A stretch of DNA of 64,000 nt from Mesorhizobium sp. M1E.F.Ca.ET.045.02.1.1 (GCF_003952485.1 NZ_CP034447.1:5470501-5534500), one strand, 5' to 3'. Numbered from the stretch's first letter, positions 47,617 to 57,648 are shown. Made by a program: numbers and translations. Notes: generated by a model not told the origin, from the sequence alone.

Positions 47617-48795
47617 ATGCAGTTCCGCGCACTTCCGTCTTTTGCCGGACTTCTGGGATTGGCGCTGATGCTGTTTTGCGCGGTGCCGGCGAGCGCGCAG
47701 CTTTTCGAAACCAAGGCGAGCCAGGCCTTCATGATCGATGCCGATACCGGCACGGTGCTTTTCTCCAAGGATGCCGACAAGCCGATCCCGCCGGCTTCCA
47801 TGGCCAAGCTGATGACGATGGAGGTGGTCTTCAACGCTCTCAAGGCGAAGCGGATGACGCTCGACGACACTTTCGTCGTCAGCGAAAACGCCTGGCGCAC
47901 CGGCGGCGCGCCATCCGGAACCTCGACCATGTTCGCCAAGCTCAAATCGGCGGTCCGCGTCGAGGATCTGATCCAGGGCGTGACCGTGCAGGCCGCCAAT
48001 GACGGCTGCATCGTGTTTGCCGAAGGCATGGCCGGTTCGGAGGCGAATTTCGCGGCGCAGATGACCGAGCGGGCCCGCGAGCTCGGCCTCGCGAAATCGA
48101 CCTTCGTCAATTCGACCGGGTTGCCTGCAGACGGCCAGCAGACGACGGTGCGCGAGCTCACGATGCTGGCTCTGCATCTATGGCGCGACTATCCGGAATT
48201 CTTCCACTATTACGGCCAGCCGGATTTCACCTGGAACAAGATCGCCCAGAGGAACCGCAACCCGCTTTTGGCCATGGGCATCGATGCCGACGGCTTCGTG
48301 GCCGGGGCGAGCGAGTCAGCCGGCTTTGGCATTGTCGGCACGGTCAGCCACAACGGCATCCGCGTGATCGCGGCGCTGAGCGGGCTGGCGAACGATCGCG
48401 AGCGTTCCGAAGAAGCGCGCAAGCTGCTCGATTGGGGTTCGCGCTCCTTCCAGAAGACCGAGATCTTCGCCAAGGACGAGGTGGTCGGAGAAGCGCAGGT
48501 CTTCGGCGGCGCCCAATCCGGCGTGGCCTTGAAAGCCAAGGGGCCGGTGGATATCTTTCTGCCGATAGCCAACCGCGACAAGCTGACTGCCAGGATCGTC
48601 TATGACGGTCCGGTGGCGGCGCCGGTGGAGGAAGGGCAACCGGTCGGGGAATTGCGCGTTTGGATAGGCGACACGCTCAGCCAGCGGACGCCGCTTTTCG
48701 CCGCCGAGAAGGTCGAGGTCGGCACGCTGCCGCAGCGCGCGCTCGACGCCGCCAAGGAACTCGCTGTCGGCTGGCTGCGTCAGAAACATTTGTGA
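47617..48795 (+). CDS. D-alanyl-D-alanine carboxypeptidase homologue with altered active site (392 aa)
   Basis: Penicillin-binding-protein family member (DacC/DacF type) that would trim peptidoglycan stem peptides in the periplasm. Signal peptide ends PASAQ. The SxxK box is intact (PASMAKLMTM). The SxN box reads QAANDGC where Ser is expected before x-Asn, and the KTG box region reads DADGFVAGASESAGFG where LKTG is expected. Thus only one of three motifs is canonical. The C-terminal beta domain (EVVGEAQVFGGAQSGVALKA) is present. It may be inactive or have a changed activity. Confidence 0.85.
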   Translation: MQFRALPSFAGLLGLALMLFCAVPASAQLFETKASQAFMIDADTGTVLFSKDADKPIPPASMAKLMTMEVVFNALKAKRMTLDDTFVVSENAWRTGGAPSGTSTMFAKLKSAVRVEDLIQGVTVQAANDGCIVFAEGMAGSEANFAAQMTERARELGLAKSTFVNSTGLPADGQQTTVRELTMLALHLWRDYPEFFHYYGQPDFTWNKIAQRNRNPLLAMGIDADGFVAGASESAGFGIVGTVSHNGIRVIAALSGLANDRERSEEARKLLDWGSRSFQKTEIFAKDEVVGEAQVFGGAQSGVALKAKGPVDIFLPIANRDKLTARIVYDGPVAAPVEEGQPVGELRVWIGDTLSQRTPLFAAEKVEVGTLPQRALDAAKELAVGWLRQKHL

Positions 48796-48867
48796 TCGGG
48801 CAGGCTCGTGGACCTTTTATCGGACGGGAGCTATGACAGCGGCCAGCGCGAGCAAAGGTATTCTCGA

Positions 48868-49542
48868 TTGGCGAGCGGATTTTTCATCACCTTCGAAGGC
48901 GGCGAAGGAGCAGGCAAGTCGACGCAGATCGAGCGGCTGGCGCGGCGCATGCGCGCCAAGAAGTACGAAGTTCTGGTCACGCGCGAGCCGGGCGGCTCGC
49001 CGGGCGCCGAAGCGGTGAGACATGTGCTTTTGTCGGGTGCGGCCGAACCGTTCGGTCCGAAGATGGAGGCGATCCTGTTCGCAGCCGCGCGCGCCGACCA
49101 TGTCGAGCAGGTGATCCGGCCGGCCGTCGAACGCGGCACGATCGTGCTTTGCGACCGGTTCATCGATTCCTCGCGCGTCTACCAAGGCGTCACCGGCGGG
49201 CTCGATCCGGATTTCATGGAGGCGCTGGAAACTGTCGCCATCAACGGCATGGTTCCCGACATGACGCTGATCTTCGATATCGATCCGGCCGAAGGCCTGA
49301 AGCGTGCGGCGGCGCGCCGCGGCGTCGGCGACAGCGCCGACCGTTTCGAGAAAGAAACGCTCGCGGTTCACCAGCGTCGGCGCGAGGCTTTCCTGGCTAT
49401 CGCCGAGGCGGAGCCGGACCGCTGCATTGTGATCGATGCGGCGGCCGATCCCGAAACGGTGGAGAACGTCGTCACCGCGGCCGTTTTCGCGGTGCTGGAA
49501 AAGCGGATGCGGGTGCAAAGCAAGCAGACGGCGCCGGCATGA
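48868..49542 (+). CDS. thymidylate kinase (224 aa)
   Basis: Phosphorylates dTMP to dTDP for DNA synthesis. P-loop [11 protein letters not shown] near the N-terminus, the DR motif in [15 protein letters not shown], and the LID region [15 protein letters not shown]. The TTG at 48868 gives the usual length and has AAAGGT upstream; the frame is open to a GTG at 48808, which would add 20 residues of unlikely sequence. Overlaps holB by 4 bases (ATGA), a common alphaproteobacterial pair. Confidence 0.9.
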   Translation: MASGFFITFEGGEGAGKSTQIERLARRMRAKKYEVLVTREPGGSPGAEAVRHVLLSGAAEPFGPKMEAILFAAARADHVEQVIRPAVERGTIVLCDRFIDSSRVYQGVTGGLDPDFMEALETVAINGMVPDMTLIFDIDPAEGLKRAAARRGVGDSADRFEKETLAVHQRRREAFLAIAEAEPDRCIVIDAAADPETVENVVTAAVFAVLEKRMRVQSKQTAPA

Positions 49543-50594
49543 TCTTCGAACGCATCGCTCCCGAACAGCACGATACGCTGGACGGCGTTCCCGAGCCGTC
49601 GGAAACGCCGCGGCTCATCGGCCATGCGCAGGCGGCGGGCATGCTTGCCGCCGCCTACCGCGCCGGCAAGCTGCCGCACGCGCTGATCCTGACCGGGCCG
49701 CTCGGTATCGGCAAGGCGACACTCGCCTTCCATCTGGCGCACCATCTTCTCAAATATCCGGACTTCACGGCCGCGCCTGGCACGCTCGCCGTCCCCGATC
49801 CGGCATCGTCGCTGTTTCGCCTGATCGCCACCGGGGCGCATCCTTCGGTGCTGCATCTCACGCGGCCGGCCAACGACAAGACCAAGAGCTTCAAGACGGT
49901 GCTAACCGTCGACGAGATCCGCAAGGTCAGCCGCTTCCTGTCGATGACCTCGCACGACGGCAGCTACCGCGTCGTCATCGTCGATCCGGCGGACGACATG
50001 AACACCAATGCCGCCAATGCCTTGCTCAAGAATCTCGAGGAGCCGCCGGCGCGCACCCTGTTCATCCTGATCGTGCACGCGCCGGGCAGCCTTTTGCCGA
50101 CGATCCGCTCGCGCTGCCAGATGGTTCGGCTGACGCCGCTCGCCGCGGACGAACTGATGGCGGTGCTGGAAGGCATCGAGCCGCCGCCGCCCGACGATCC
50201 GGCGGCGCGCGCGGCGCTGGCGGAGCGGGCAGGGGGGAGCGCCCGCAACGCGATCCTACTCACCCAATATGGCGGGCTGGAGATCGCCGGCGCGCTCGAT
50301 GCGTTGGCGGCGGCGCCGAAGTCCGACATTGCGGCCGCCCATCGCCTCGCCGAGGCTGTCGCCGGTCGCGACCAGGCGATCCAATTCGATATCTTCAACC
50401 GGCGAGCGCTCGATCTCTTGTCGGCGGCGGCCAGCAAAGCAGCTTTAGCCGGCGATCTCGCCAGGGCCAAAACGCTGTCCGAGGCTTGGCATGAGGCGCT
50501 GAACACGATATCTGAGGCCGAGACCTACAATCTCGACAAGAAGCAGCACGCCCTGACCATGATCGACCGCCTGAAGTCTGTGATGCGAATGTGA
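49539..50594 (+). CDS. DNA polymerase III delta-prime subunit (351 aa)
   Basis: Clamp-loader subunit. N-terminal AAA+ module with a Walker-A-like loop [33 protein letters not shown] (Walker B-like and sensor region), [13 protein letters not shown] and [10 protein letters not shown] (the SRC motif). A collar domain fills the C-terminal third. Start chosen at 49539, overlapping the tmk stop. Followed by a hairpin and metG. Confidence 0.88.
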   Translation: MIFERIAPEQHDTLDGVPEPSETPRLIGHAQAAGMLAAAYRAGKLPHALILTGPLGIGKATLAFHLAHHLLKYPDFTAAPGTLAVPDPASSLFRLIATGAHPSVLHLTRPANDKTKSFKTVLTVDEIRKVSRFLSMTSHDGSYRVVIVDPADDMNTNAANALLKNLEEPPARTLFILIVHAPGSLLPTIRSRCQMVRLTPLAADELMAVLEGIEPPPPDDPAARAALAERAGGSARNAILLTQYGGLEIAGALDALAAAPKSDIAAAHRLAEAVAGRDQAIQFDIFNRRALDLLSAAASKAALAGDLARAKTLSEAWHEALNTISEAETYNLDKKQHALTMIDRLKSVMRM

Positions 50595-50605
50595 CGGCTT
50601 TTTTT

Positions 50606-50642
50606 GATGCATGCCGTTGCCCACTTTTGGGCGGCATGCATC
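50606..50642. repeat. stem-loop between holB and metG
   Basis: GATGCATGCCG...GCCCA pairs with TGGGCGGCATGCATC across a short loop. Its centre resembles the second hairpin of the double-hairpin repeat. A T-run precedes rather than follows it on the plus strand, so it is not a standard terminator for holB. Confidence 0.5.
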
Positions 50643-50721
50643 GGCCTCGGGATGGCAATCGCCATGCCGATAGGATATCCACCGCCACAACTCACATTCA
50701 GACATTCATGACGGTTCATTC

Positions 50722-52272
50722 ATGTCACGCGACACATTCTACATCACGACCGCGATCTCCTACCCGAACGGCAAGCCGCATATCGGCCATGCCTACGAAC
50801 TGATCGCCACCGACGCGCTTGCCCGCTTCCAGCGGCTCGACGGCAAGGAGGTCTACTTCCTGACCGGTACCGACGAGCACGGCATCAAGATGCTGCAGAC
50901 GGCGCGGAAGGAAGGTATCGCGCCGCGCGAGCTCGCCGACCGCAACGCTGCCGAGTTCAAACGCATGGCGACGGCGCTCAACGCCTCCAACGACGATTTC
51001 ATCCGCACCACCGAGGAGCGGCACTATGCGTCCTCGCAGGCGATCTGGAAGGCGATGGCCGCCAATGGCGACATCTACAAGGGCGGCTATGCCGGCTGGT
51101 ATTCGGTGCGCGACGAAGCCTATTACGGCGAGGAAGAGACCGAGGTCCGCGCCGACGATATCCGCTACGGGCCACAAGGTACGCCCGTCGAGTGGGTCGA
51201 GGAGGAGAGCTATTTCTTCCGGCTTTCGGCCTATCAGGACAAACTGATCGCGCTTTACGAAAGTCAGCCCGAATTCATCGGTCCGGCCGAGCGCCGCAAC
51301 GAGGTGATGCGCTTCGTCAAATCGGGGCTGAAGGACCTGTCGATCTCGCGCACCACCTTCGACTGGGGCGTGCCGGTGCCCGGCGACGAGAAGCATGTGA
51401 TGTACGTGTGGGTCGACGCCCTGACAAACTACATAACCGGCGTCGGCTATCCCGATGAAAATGCTGAGAAATGGCGTTTCTGGCCTGCGGATGCGCACAT
51501 CATCGGCAAGGACATCGTACGCTTCCACGCCATCTACTGGCCGGCCTTCCTGATGTCGGCGGGGATTCCGTTGCCGAAGCGCGTCTTCGGTCATGGCTTC
51601 CTGTTCAACCGCGGCGAGAAGATGTCGAAGTCGGTCGGCAACGTCATCGACCCGTTCACCATGGCGGAGCACTATGGCGTCGACCAGGTGCGCTATTTCT
51701 TCCTGCGCGAGGTACCGTTCGGCCAGGACGGCAACTACAGCCACGAAGCGATCGTCAACCGCACCAACGCGGATCTCGCCAACGGCCTCGGCAATCTGGC
51801 GCAACGCTCGCTGTCGATGATCGCCAAGAACTGCGGCGGCGCGGTGCCGAAGCGCGGCGAACTGGCCGAAGCCGACCGGGCAATCCTCGACCAGGCGGTG
51901 GAGGCGCTTGAGGTCGCGCGCAAGGCGATGGCGGAGCAGGGGATCCATCTGGCGCTGGCGGCGATCTTCAGCGTGGTGGCCGAAGCCGACCGCTACTTCG
52001 CCTCCCAGGAGCCCTGGGCGCTCAGGAAGACCGACCCCGAGCGCATGGAGACGGTGTTATGGACGACCGCCGAGGTTGTCCGGCGGGTGACGGTGCTTTG
52101 CCAGCCCTTCATTCCGGCGTCGGCCAGTAAGCTGCTCGACCTGTTGGCAGTGCCGGCGGACAAGCGCAATTTCGAGCACGTCCACGCCGACCATGCGCTC
52201 GTGCCCGGCACGGCCTTGCCGGCGCCCGAGGGCGTATTTCCGCGTTATGTCGAGCAGGACACCAAAGCCTGA
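50722..52272 (+). CDS. methionyl-tRNA synthetase (516 aa)
   Basis: Charges tRNA-Met. Class I signatures are clear: HIGH box in [13 protein letters not shown] and KMSKS in [14 protein letters not shown]. The catalytic core and anticodon-binding helices (residues 380-510) are complete. There is no appended C-terminal tRNA-binding domain, usual for this shorter class of MetRS. Overlaps tatD by one base, so they are co-transcribed. Confidence 0.95.
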   Translation: MSRDTFYITTAISYPNGKPHIGHAYELIATDALARFQRLDGKEVYFLTGTDEHGIKMLQTARKEGIAPRELADRNAAEFKRMATALNASNDDFIRTTEERHYASSQAIWKAMAANGDIYKGGYAGWYSVRDEAYYGEEETEVRADDIRYGPQGTPVEWVEEESYFFRLSAYQDKLIALYESQPEFIGPAERRNEVMRFVKSGLKDLSISRTTFDWGVPVPGDEKHVMYVWVDALTNYITGVGYPDENAEKWRFWPADAHIIGKDIVRFHAIYWPAFLMSAGIPLPKRVFGHGFLFNRGEKMSKSVGNVIDPFTMAEHYGVDQVRYFFLREVPFGQDGNYSHEAIVNRTNADLANGLGNLAQRSLSMIAKNCGGAVPKRGELAEADRAILDQAVEALEVARKAMAEQGIHLALAAIFSVVAEADRYFASQEPWALRKTDPERMETVLWTTAEVVRRVTVLCQPFIPASASKLLDLLAVPADKRNFEHVHADHALVPGTALPAPEGVFPRYVEQDTKA

Positions 52273-53066
52273 TGCTCGTCGACAGCCACTGCCACCTCGA
52301 CTTTCCGGACTTCGCCGAGGAACGGGCGGCTATCGTCGCCCGCGCCCTGGCGGCCGGCATCGGCCGCATGGTGACGATCTCAACGCGTGTGAAGCGCTTT
52401 CAGCAAATCCTTGAAATCGCTGAAACTTTCAACGAGGTCTATTGCTCGGTCGGCACTCATCCTCACCAGGCGGCGGAAGAACTCGACGTGACCGCCGACG
52501 AGCTGGTGCGGCTTTCCAGCCACCCCAAGGTGGTGGCGATCGGCGAAGCCGGCTTAGACTATTTCTATGACCACGCGCCGCGGGAGGCGCAGGCGCAAGG
52601 GTTCCGCACCCACATCGCCGCCGCGCGCCGGACAGGGCTGCCGCTGGTCATCCATTCGCGCGATGCCGACGACGACATGGCGGCAATCCTCGAGGACGAG
52701 ACAGGGAAGGGCGCCTTCCCCTTCATTCTGCATTGTTTTTCGTCCGGTCGCAGGCTGGCCGAAGTCGGCGTTGCGCTGGGCGGTTACGTCTCTTTCTCGG
52801 GCATCTTGACCTTCAAGAACTCGACCGAGCTGCGCGCCATCGCCGCCGACGTCCCGCACGACCGTCTATTGGTCGAAACAGACGCGCCTTACCTTGCGCC
52901 TGTCCCGCATCGCGGCAAGCGCAACGAGCCCGCCTTTGTCACGAACACGGCAAAGGTGCTCGCCGAAACCATCGGCGTCGGCGAGGCCGAGATCGCCGAC
53001 ATCACCACCGAAAACGTCTTCCGGCTGTTCACCAAGATGCCGCGCCCGGACATGGCGGGCGCCTGA
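52272..53066 (+). CDS. TatD-family metal-dependent DNase (264 aa)
   Basis: TIM-barrel hydrolase, 3'-5' nuclease active in DNA repair or quality control. Metal ligands: HCHLDFPDF at the N-terminus, IGEAGLDYFYD (Glu), VIHSRDADDD (His), ILHCFSSGR (His) and LVETDAPYLAPVPHRGKRNE (Asp). Normal length. Between metG and an MBL-fold gene, a conserved alphaproteobacterial order. Confidence 0.92.
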   Translation: MLVDSHCHLDFPDFAEERAAIVARALAAGIGRMVTISTRVKRFQQILEIAETFNEVYCSVGTHPHQAAEELDVTADELVRLSSHPKVVAIGEAGLDYFYDHAPREAQAQGFRTHIAAARRTGLPLVIHSRDADDDMAAILEDETGKGAFPFILHCFSSGRRLAEVGVALGGYVSFSGILTFKNSTELRAIAADVPHDRLLVETDAPYLAPVPHRGKRNEPAFVTNTAKVLAETIGVGEAEIADITTENVFRLFTKMPRPDMAGA

Positions 53067-53069
53067 GAG

Positions 53070-53891
53070 ATGGGCGACCGGCTGCGCCTCACCATTCTCG
53101 GCTGCGGCTCGTCGCCCGGCACGCCGCGCATCACCGGCGACTGGGGCAATTGCGATCCGAACAATCCAAAGAACCGCCGTATGCGGGCGGCGGCCCTTGT
53201 CGAGCGGATTGCCGCCGGTGGCGGCCGCACCACGGTCGTCATCGACACCGGTCCGGACTTCCGCGAGCAGATGCTGCTTGCCTCGGTAAAACGCATCGAT
53301 GCGGTCGTCTATACACATCCGCATGCCGATCATATCCACGGCATCGACGACCTGCGCGGCTATGTGCACGAGCAGCGGCACCGTATCGATATCCATGCAG
53401 ACGAGCCGACGATGGGACGGCTGCGCCAGGCGTTCGACTATTGCTTCGAGACGCCGCCCGGCAGTTCCTATCCGCCGATCGTCAAGCCGCATCTCATCAA
53501 CCATGCCAGGCCAGTGGTAATCGAGGGCGAGGGGGGTCCCCTCACCCTTGAGCCGCTGCCGCAGATTCACGGCGATATCATCTCGTTGGGCTTTCGCGTC
53601 GGCGGCCTCGCCTATTGCCCTGATATCAGCGACTTCCCGGCTGCCACCGCGGAACGGCTGCGCGGCCTCGACACGCTCGTCATCGACGCGCTGCAGTACA
53701 ACACCCATCCCAGCCATCTGTCGCTTGGCCAGGCGCTGGGCTGGATCGAGAAGCTGGCACCGAAAAACGCCGTGCTGACGCATATGCACGTGCCGCTCGA
53801 CTACGCCGTGGTGATGGCCGAGACGCCGGGCCACGTGGTGCCGGCCTATGACGGCATGGTGATCGAAACTCCTTATGAGTCAGCGTCATAG
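53070..53891 (+). CDS. MBL-fold metallo-hydrolase, PhnP-like (273 aa)
   Basis: Binuclear metal hydrolase. Signature VYTHPHADHIHGIDDLRGY gives HxHxDH; GCGSSPGTPRITGDWGNCDP is the N-terminal PhnP/cyclic phosphodiesterase-like loop; later ligands lie in CPDISDFP, VIDALQYNTHPSH and LTHMHVPLDY. Probably a cytosolic phosphodiesterase. It starts 3 bases after tatD, in the same operon. Substrate unknown. Confidence 0.88.
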   Translation: MGDRLRLTILGCGSSPGTPRITGDWGNCDPNNPKNRRMRAAALVERIAAGGGRTTVVIDTGPDFREQMLLASVKRIDAVVYTHPHADHIHGIDDLRGYVHEQRHRIDIHADEPTMGRLRQAFDYCFETPPGSSYPPIVKPHLINHARPVVIEGEGGPLTLEPLPQIHGDIISLGFRVGGLAYCPDISDFPAATAERLRGLDTLVIDALQYNTHPSHLSLGQALGWIEKLAPKNAVLTHMHVPLDYAVVMAETPGHVVPAYDGMVIETPYESAS

Positions 53892-53991
53892 AGACGCTTA
53901 TTCATTTGGCCGTTTACTCGGCCAGGTAACAGCATCAACGGCGTTTCGAGCTGCTGCGAATGAAAGCTTGCGCCGGATGCCGGTTGACAGC

Positions 53992-54021
53992 CGATCGGGC
54001 GCCAAGCCCGACGCCCGATCG
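53992..54021. terminator. perfect 10-bp stem-loop
   Basis: CGATCGGGCG and CGCCCGATCG around a 10-base loop, followed about 14 bases later by TTTTT. About 100 bases after the metallo-hydrolase stop; it could end the metG-tatD operon. Confidence 0.45.
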
Positions 54022-54176
54022 TCTTCAAGCATTTTTCGACCAGTCAGCGCCTTTGCCGTGGCGCAAAGCGACTGAAACTCCAGCAATTCCCAAGCCTACG
54101 CTGGGCCTGTCAGTTCCATAATCTATCTTATGCGACTTTTCGATGGAGCGGCGGCATATGCTTGTCGTCAGCCCCT

Positions 54177-54519
54177 TCAGCCTGCATCGCCCGGGATCGG
54201 GCCGGCAGACTGGTACGTGATCCCGTTCGGCCCCTTGCCGACAGCATAGGACGTCAGGACGGCCTGGTCCTTGACCGAGATCAGCGACACGGTGCCGTCG
54301 ACGATGTTGGTCACGAGGACGAAGGCGTCGTTGCCGACAACGACTCCATGCGTTCCGGCACCGGTGTGGATCGTCTTGACGACCTTGCCGCTCGCGACGT
54401 CGATGACGGAGACCGTGTCGTTCGGCTTGGCCTCGGTACCCTGGTTGGCGACATAGACGAAGCGCCCTACCGGTTTTCGACCGACAGGGCGACGGCACCG
54501 TATCTGCGTTTATTTCTCA
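54177..54519 (-). pseudogene. truncated YncE/YVTN beta-propeller gene
   Basis: An ATG at 54519 overlaps the oxidase stop (ATGA) but hits an in-frame TAG after 17 codons (AVALSVENR then stop). In the neighbouring frame propeller blades are readable: RFVYVANQGTEAKPNDTVSV, KTIHTGAGTHGVVVGNDAFV, LVTNIVDGTVSLISVKDQAV, ending GPIPGDAG. It encodes only about two blades of what is normally a seven-blade exported protein, so it has an internal deletion and frameshift. It was probably a partner of the multicopper oxidase. Confidence 0.68.
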
Positions 54520-56001
54520 TGGTCTTATCCTCGAAAGCGGTCCCGCGGAGTAGTCGACGACGGTCATCATGCCGGTCGCCATGTGATAGAGGTGATGGCA
54601 GTGGAACGCCCATGTCCCAGGGTTGGCGGCATCGAACGCCACCGTCACCTCGCGCATCGGCGGCACCCAGACGGTGTCGCGGACGGCTCCCGCGAAGCGG
54701 CGGCCGTCGACGGCGACCACCTGGAAATGGTGGCCGTGCAGGTGCATGGGATGGCCCATCATGCTGGTGTTGCGCAGCGTCAGTTCGATGCGCTCCCCCT
54801 TCCGCACCGGGATCGGCCGATGGTTGGCCCATGTCCTGCCGTTGATCGTCCAGGAGTAAGCCTGCATCGTGCCGCCGATCTCGATGGGCTGGTTCCGGTC
54901 CGCAGGCGTCACCGCCAGGGGCTTGGCGGCGACGAGACCGGACTCGAATGCAAGGTCGAGCGCGGTCGTGGCCTGTTCGCCAGCGGGCGCGATGCGCTTT
55001 ACCGCGCCTCCCTTCGTTGCCAACACGAAGCCGGTGCGCTCGACACCGCCCTCGCGCAGCGCCAGGATCGGCCAGGCCCCCGTCTCGTCCGGAATGCGCA
55101 GCCGGATGTCGATGCGCTGGCCCATGGCGAGCGGAAAGCGGCGGCCGCGCACGGGAGCGACAGGATTCCCGTCGACGGCGATTGCCTCGCCTTCGATCGA
55201 CCCGGTGTCGATCCAGAATGCCGTCGCGGTCGCTCCATTGATGAGCCGCAGCCGGACCGTGCCGTTCCGCTCGACTGCGAACACCTGCGGATCGTCCAAC
55301 GTGCGGTCGTTCGCCAGGTAGGCGTCATACTCGATGTCGTTGGTGTCCATTGGCATGGCCATGCCCTGCCCGCTGGACATGCCTTGCATGTCCATGCCTG
55401 ACATGCCCGACATCGAGTGACCGGCCATGCCATTGGTTCCCGATGCGGGCGCCGATCCGGTCAGGCCGGCCAGCAACTCCTCGGGCGTCTTGAAGCTGAA
55501 GTCGTGGAACAGCACCACCACGGGCTGCTCGTCCCTGCCCTCATCGGCCGGATCCGTGACGATCAGTGGCGCGGCAAGGAGTTGCTGTTCCTGCAGCGTG
55601 TGGGCGTGCATCCAATGAGTGCCGGGTGCGGCGACGGGGAAGCTGTAGTCGTGATTTTGGCCCGGCTGCAGCAACGGCTGCGGCAGATCCGGCACGCCGT
55701 CCTGCCCGAACGGCGGCGTCAGGCCGTGCCAATGGATCAAGGTTGGCGCGGCGAGCGCGTTTTCGAGCCGGACCTGGAAGCCGTCGGCTGCCGACATGGT
55801 AAGCCCATGCGTGCCATCGGGCTGGACGAGACCGAAGACCTTGGCGGCACGGCCGGCAACGTCGATGACGCGGGTATCGGCCCGGATGATTGTAGGCTTG
55901 GCCGCTCGCGCGGCATGAGCAGTGATCAGCGGCAGGATGACGCTCGCAGCGCCGGCAGCCGCCGTGGACGCCAGGAACTGGCGACGGGATATGGATTGCA
56001 T
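54517..56001 (-). CDS. multicopper oxidase, CueO-like (494 aa)
   Basis: Periplasmic copper/metal oxidase exported folded by Tat (SRRQFLASTAAAGAASV). Copper ligands are seen in LIHWHGLTPP, THWMHAHTLQEQ, GHPMHLHGHHFQVV and WAFHCHHLYHMATGMM (T1 Cys-His with axial Met). A Met-rich insert (MAGHSMSGMSGMDMQGMS; MAMPMD) near residue 200 resembles the CueO Cu(I)-binding loop. Likely oxidises Cu(I) for copper tolerance. Followed by a broken propeller gene; preceded by a small His/Cys-rich exported protein. Confidence 0.92.
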   Translation of the reverse strand: MQSISRRQFLASTAAAGAASVILPLITAHAARAAKPTIIRADTRVIDVAGRAAKVFGLVQPDGTHGLTMSAADGFQVRLENALAAPTLIHWHGLTPPFGQDGVPDLPQPLLQPGQNHDYSFPVAAPGTHWMHAHTLQEQQLLAAPLIVTDPADEGRDEQPVVVLFHDFSFKTPEELLAGLTGSAPASGTNGMAGHSMSGMSGMDMQGMSSGQGMAMPMDTNDIEYDAYLANDRTLDDPQVFAVERNGTVRLRLINGATATAFWIDTGSIEGEAIAVDGNPVAPVRGRRFPLAMGQRIDIRLRIPDETGAWPILALREGGVERTGFVLATKGGAVKRIAPAGEQATTALDLAFESGLVAAKPLAVTPADRNQPIEIGGTMQAYSWTINGRTWANHRPIPVRKGERIELTLRNTSMMGHPMHLHGHHFQVVAVDGRRFAGAVRDTVWVPPMREVTVAFDAANPGTWAFHCHHLYHMATGMMTVVDYSAGPLSRIRP

Positions 56002-56077
56002 TGTAAAGCTCTCATGTTTCGTGACTCGAGGCCGGATTGACCGGCGGCGAAGCGCGCGGACGCGAGGGTTCGTGCGC

Positions 56078-56461
56078 TCAGGCGATCACGGTGAGTTTTG
56101 GAGGGCGCAGACGAATCGGCACGTCTGCTGGAGAAGAAGCAAAGGGCGGCGCAGTCGCGACCGGCTGGGCGTGCGATGTCACCACGAATGCTTGAGCGTC
56201 AACTGGAACGCAGAAAGAGCAGCCCGAAGCGGCGGCAAAACATATTCCTTGATTATGCGTGTGCCCAACGCCATTGCACGGAGCGTGACGGCCATCATGC
56301 CGGATCGCTGCGGAGCCATGGTTATGCTGCGCTGACCACTGGATGCCATGCGGAGCAGCGACCGCGTTGACGTGGCCGTGAAGGACCGTGGTCAGCGCCA
56401 TCAGCAACGCAAGACAGATGGCCACCCCACGCAACACTTCGAAGTCGAACGAATGTCGCAT
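56078..56461 (-). CDS. small exported His/Cys-containing protein, DUF2946-like (127 aa)
   Basis: Hydrophobic N-terminal segment (VLRGVAICLALLMALTTVLH) then a His-rich stretch (SAQHNHGSAAIRHDGRH) and CSFCVPVDAQAFVV. This pattern matches small copper-associated membrane proteins often next to copper oxidases. The ATG at 56461 is preferred to the extended start at 56527. Same strand as and upstream of the oxidase, so probably co-expressed. Confidence 0.55.
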   Translation of the reverse strand: MRHSFDFEVLRGVAICLALLMALTTVLHGHVNAVAAPHGIQWSAQHNHGSAAIRHDGRHAPCNGVGHTHNQGICFAAASGCSFCVPVDAQAFVVTSHAQPVATAPPFASSPADVPIRLRPPKLTVIA

Positions 56462-57059
56462 TGGGCCGCCCAGTTTTGATCGGATGATGCTCCGAACCAA
56501 ATCCCTTCTTCCTGAATAGTGGGCCATTCTGCAACAATCATAACCTGAAGGAGCCAGCCGGAATTTGCGCTAAGTCAAAGAGGCCGAGCCCGGCCGCGAT
56601 GTGCCTTCGCCGCCTGCCGCCGCTGATGGATCACTTCAGATCCGATAGCTCATTATCAAGGAACCAGAAATGTCGCCCCCTTTGCTGGATGCCGACAGCC
56701 GGTGGGATTGGTTCTGGGTGAGCGGAAGATGTTGTCGAAGGTCGTTGATCGGCGGATGACGCCCATCGCGATTTCTATTTTGCTGGCAACGCGACATTCG
56801 AACTTGGTTGCAACATCTGATGTAGCCACTCGCGAGGCGTGCGACCGGATCAGCTATTACCGAGTCGTTTGGGGGCCTGCTCGTCATTTCGGATCCGACC
56901 GGCCCGAATAGAGTCTGGCCAGACCGTATCGTTCGGGTGCATAGTCATTTCCAGGACTTCGCGGGCGGAATTGTCCGCAGCAATGATTATTGCCAGGTCC
57001 TGTCTCTCGTGCTGCATCCGTCCGCGATCCCGATGGGACCAGGCCACATGGAGGCGACC
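56462..57059. other. intergenic region before CBS gene
   Basis: About 600 bases without a convincing gene. It contains an 18-bp sequence (56797-56814) repeated upstream of the arginase-family gene. A plus-strand open frame at 56702-56911 has no recognisable features. Confidence 0.4.
56797..56814. repeat. 18-bp repeat, copy 1
   Basis: TTCGAACTTGGTTGCAAC, exact match to 58410-58427. Lies 245 bases upstream of the CBS-protein start. Might be a shared operator or a remnant of a longer repeat. Confidence 0.5.
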
Positions 57060-57497
57060 ATGCTGGTAAAGGAAGCGATGACGGGGAAAGTGCGTTGGTA
57101 CTCCCCCGATACACCGATACGGGAAGTCGCGCGCGTCATGCGCGATGAAGGTATCGGTTGCGTGCCGATCGGCGAAAATGATCGGCTCGTTGGCATGATC
57201 ACGGATCGCGACATCACGTGCCGCGCCGTGGCCGCCGGCGAGAGCCTCGATAAATTGACATGCCGCGCGGTGATGTCGCCCGGCATATTCTTCTGTTTCG
57301 AGGATCAGACCCTGGAACAGGCGCTTGGGCAAATGCAGGAGCGTCAGGTGCATCACCTTCCGGTGCTCAACCGGCAGAAACGGATGACGGGCCTCATCTC
57401 GTTGGGTGATGTCGCGCTGAAGGCCGAAAGTGCGATCCTCGCGCCGCTTGCCAAAATCGCCGCACGCGACGCTGAACGGCACTTGCGGGCCGCCTGA
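57060..57497 (+). CDS. two-CBS-domain protein (145 aa)
   Basis: Stand-alone CBS pair that binds adenosyl nucleotides: YSPDTPIREVARVMRDEGIG with CVPIGENDRLVGMITDRDIT, then EDQTLEQALGQMQERQVHHL with MTGLISLGDVA. GGAGG lies five bases before the ATG at 57060. Such proteins in rhizobia are often stress or stationary-phase induced. No partner enzyme adjacent; regulation of redox or energy status is inferred. Confidence 0.87.
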   Translation: MLVKEAMTGKVRWYSPDTPIREVARVMRDEGIGCVPIGENDRLVGMITDRDITCRAVAAGESLDKLTCRAVMSPGIFFCFEDQTLEQALGQMQERQVHHLPVLNRQKRMTGLISLGDVALKAESAILAPLAKIAARDAERHLRAA

Positions 57498-57524
57498 GGT
57501 TTTCAGGGGCGCTTTGCGACGAAT

Positions 57525-57560
57525 GGGTGGCATGCGTGAACGGAACCTGGCATGCCGCCC
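57525..57560. repeat. inverted repeat downstream of CBS gene
   Basis: GGGTGGCATGC pairs with GCATGCCGCCC (one mismatch) across a 14-base loop. Resembles the stem at 50606 in sequence. No T-run, so probably a REP-like element. Confidence 0.4.
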
Positions 57561-57648
57561 AAAATATCTGCGATCGCATTGCAAAGCTTGGCTTTCGTAC
57601 CCCTGTCCGCGCGCTATGACAGCTTGTTCCCTCGGACTCGGATTACAA

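Noticed and set aside
50725..51948. 407-residue minus-strand open frame
   Set aside because: Antisense of metG, which has intact HIGH and KMSKS motifs.
52550..52562. ggcttaga inside tatD resembling the repeat core
   Set aside because: Short chance match inside a coding gene, with no flanking identity.
53898..54086. 62-residue minus-strand open frame after the metallo-hydrolase
   Set aside because: It includes the perfect stem-loop at 53992-54021, lacks a ribosome site and has no recognisable feature.
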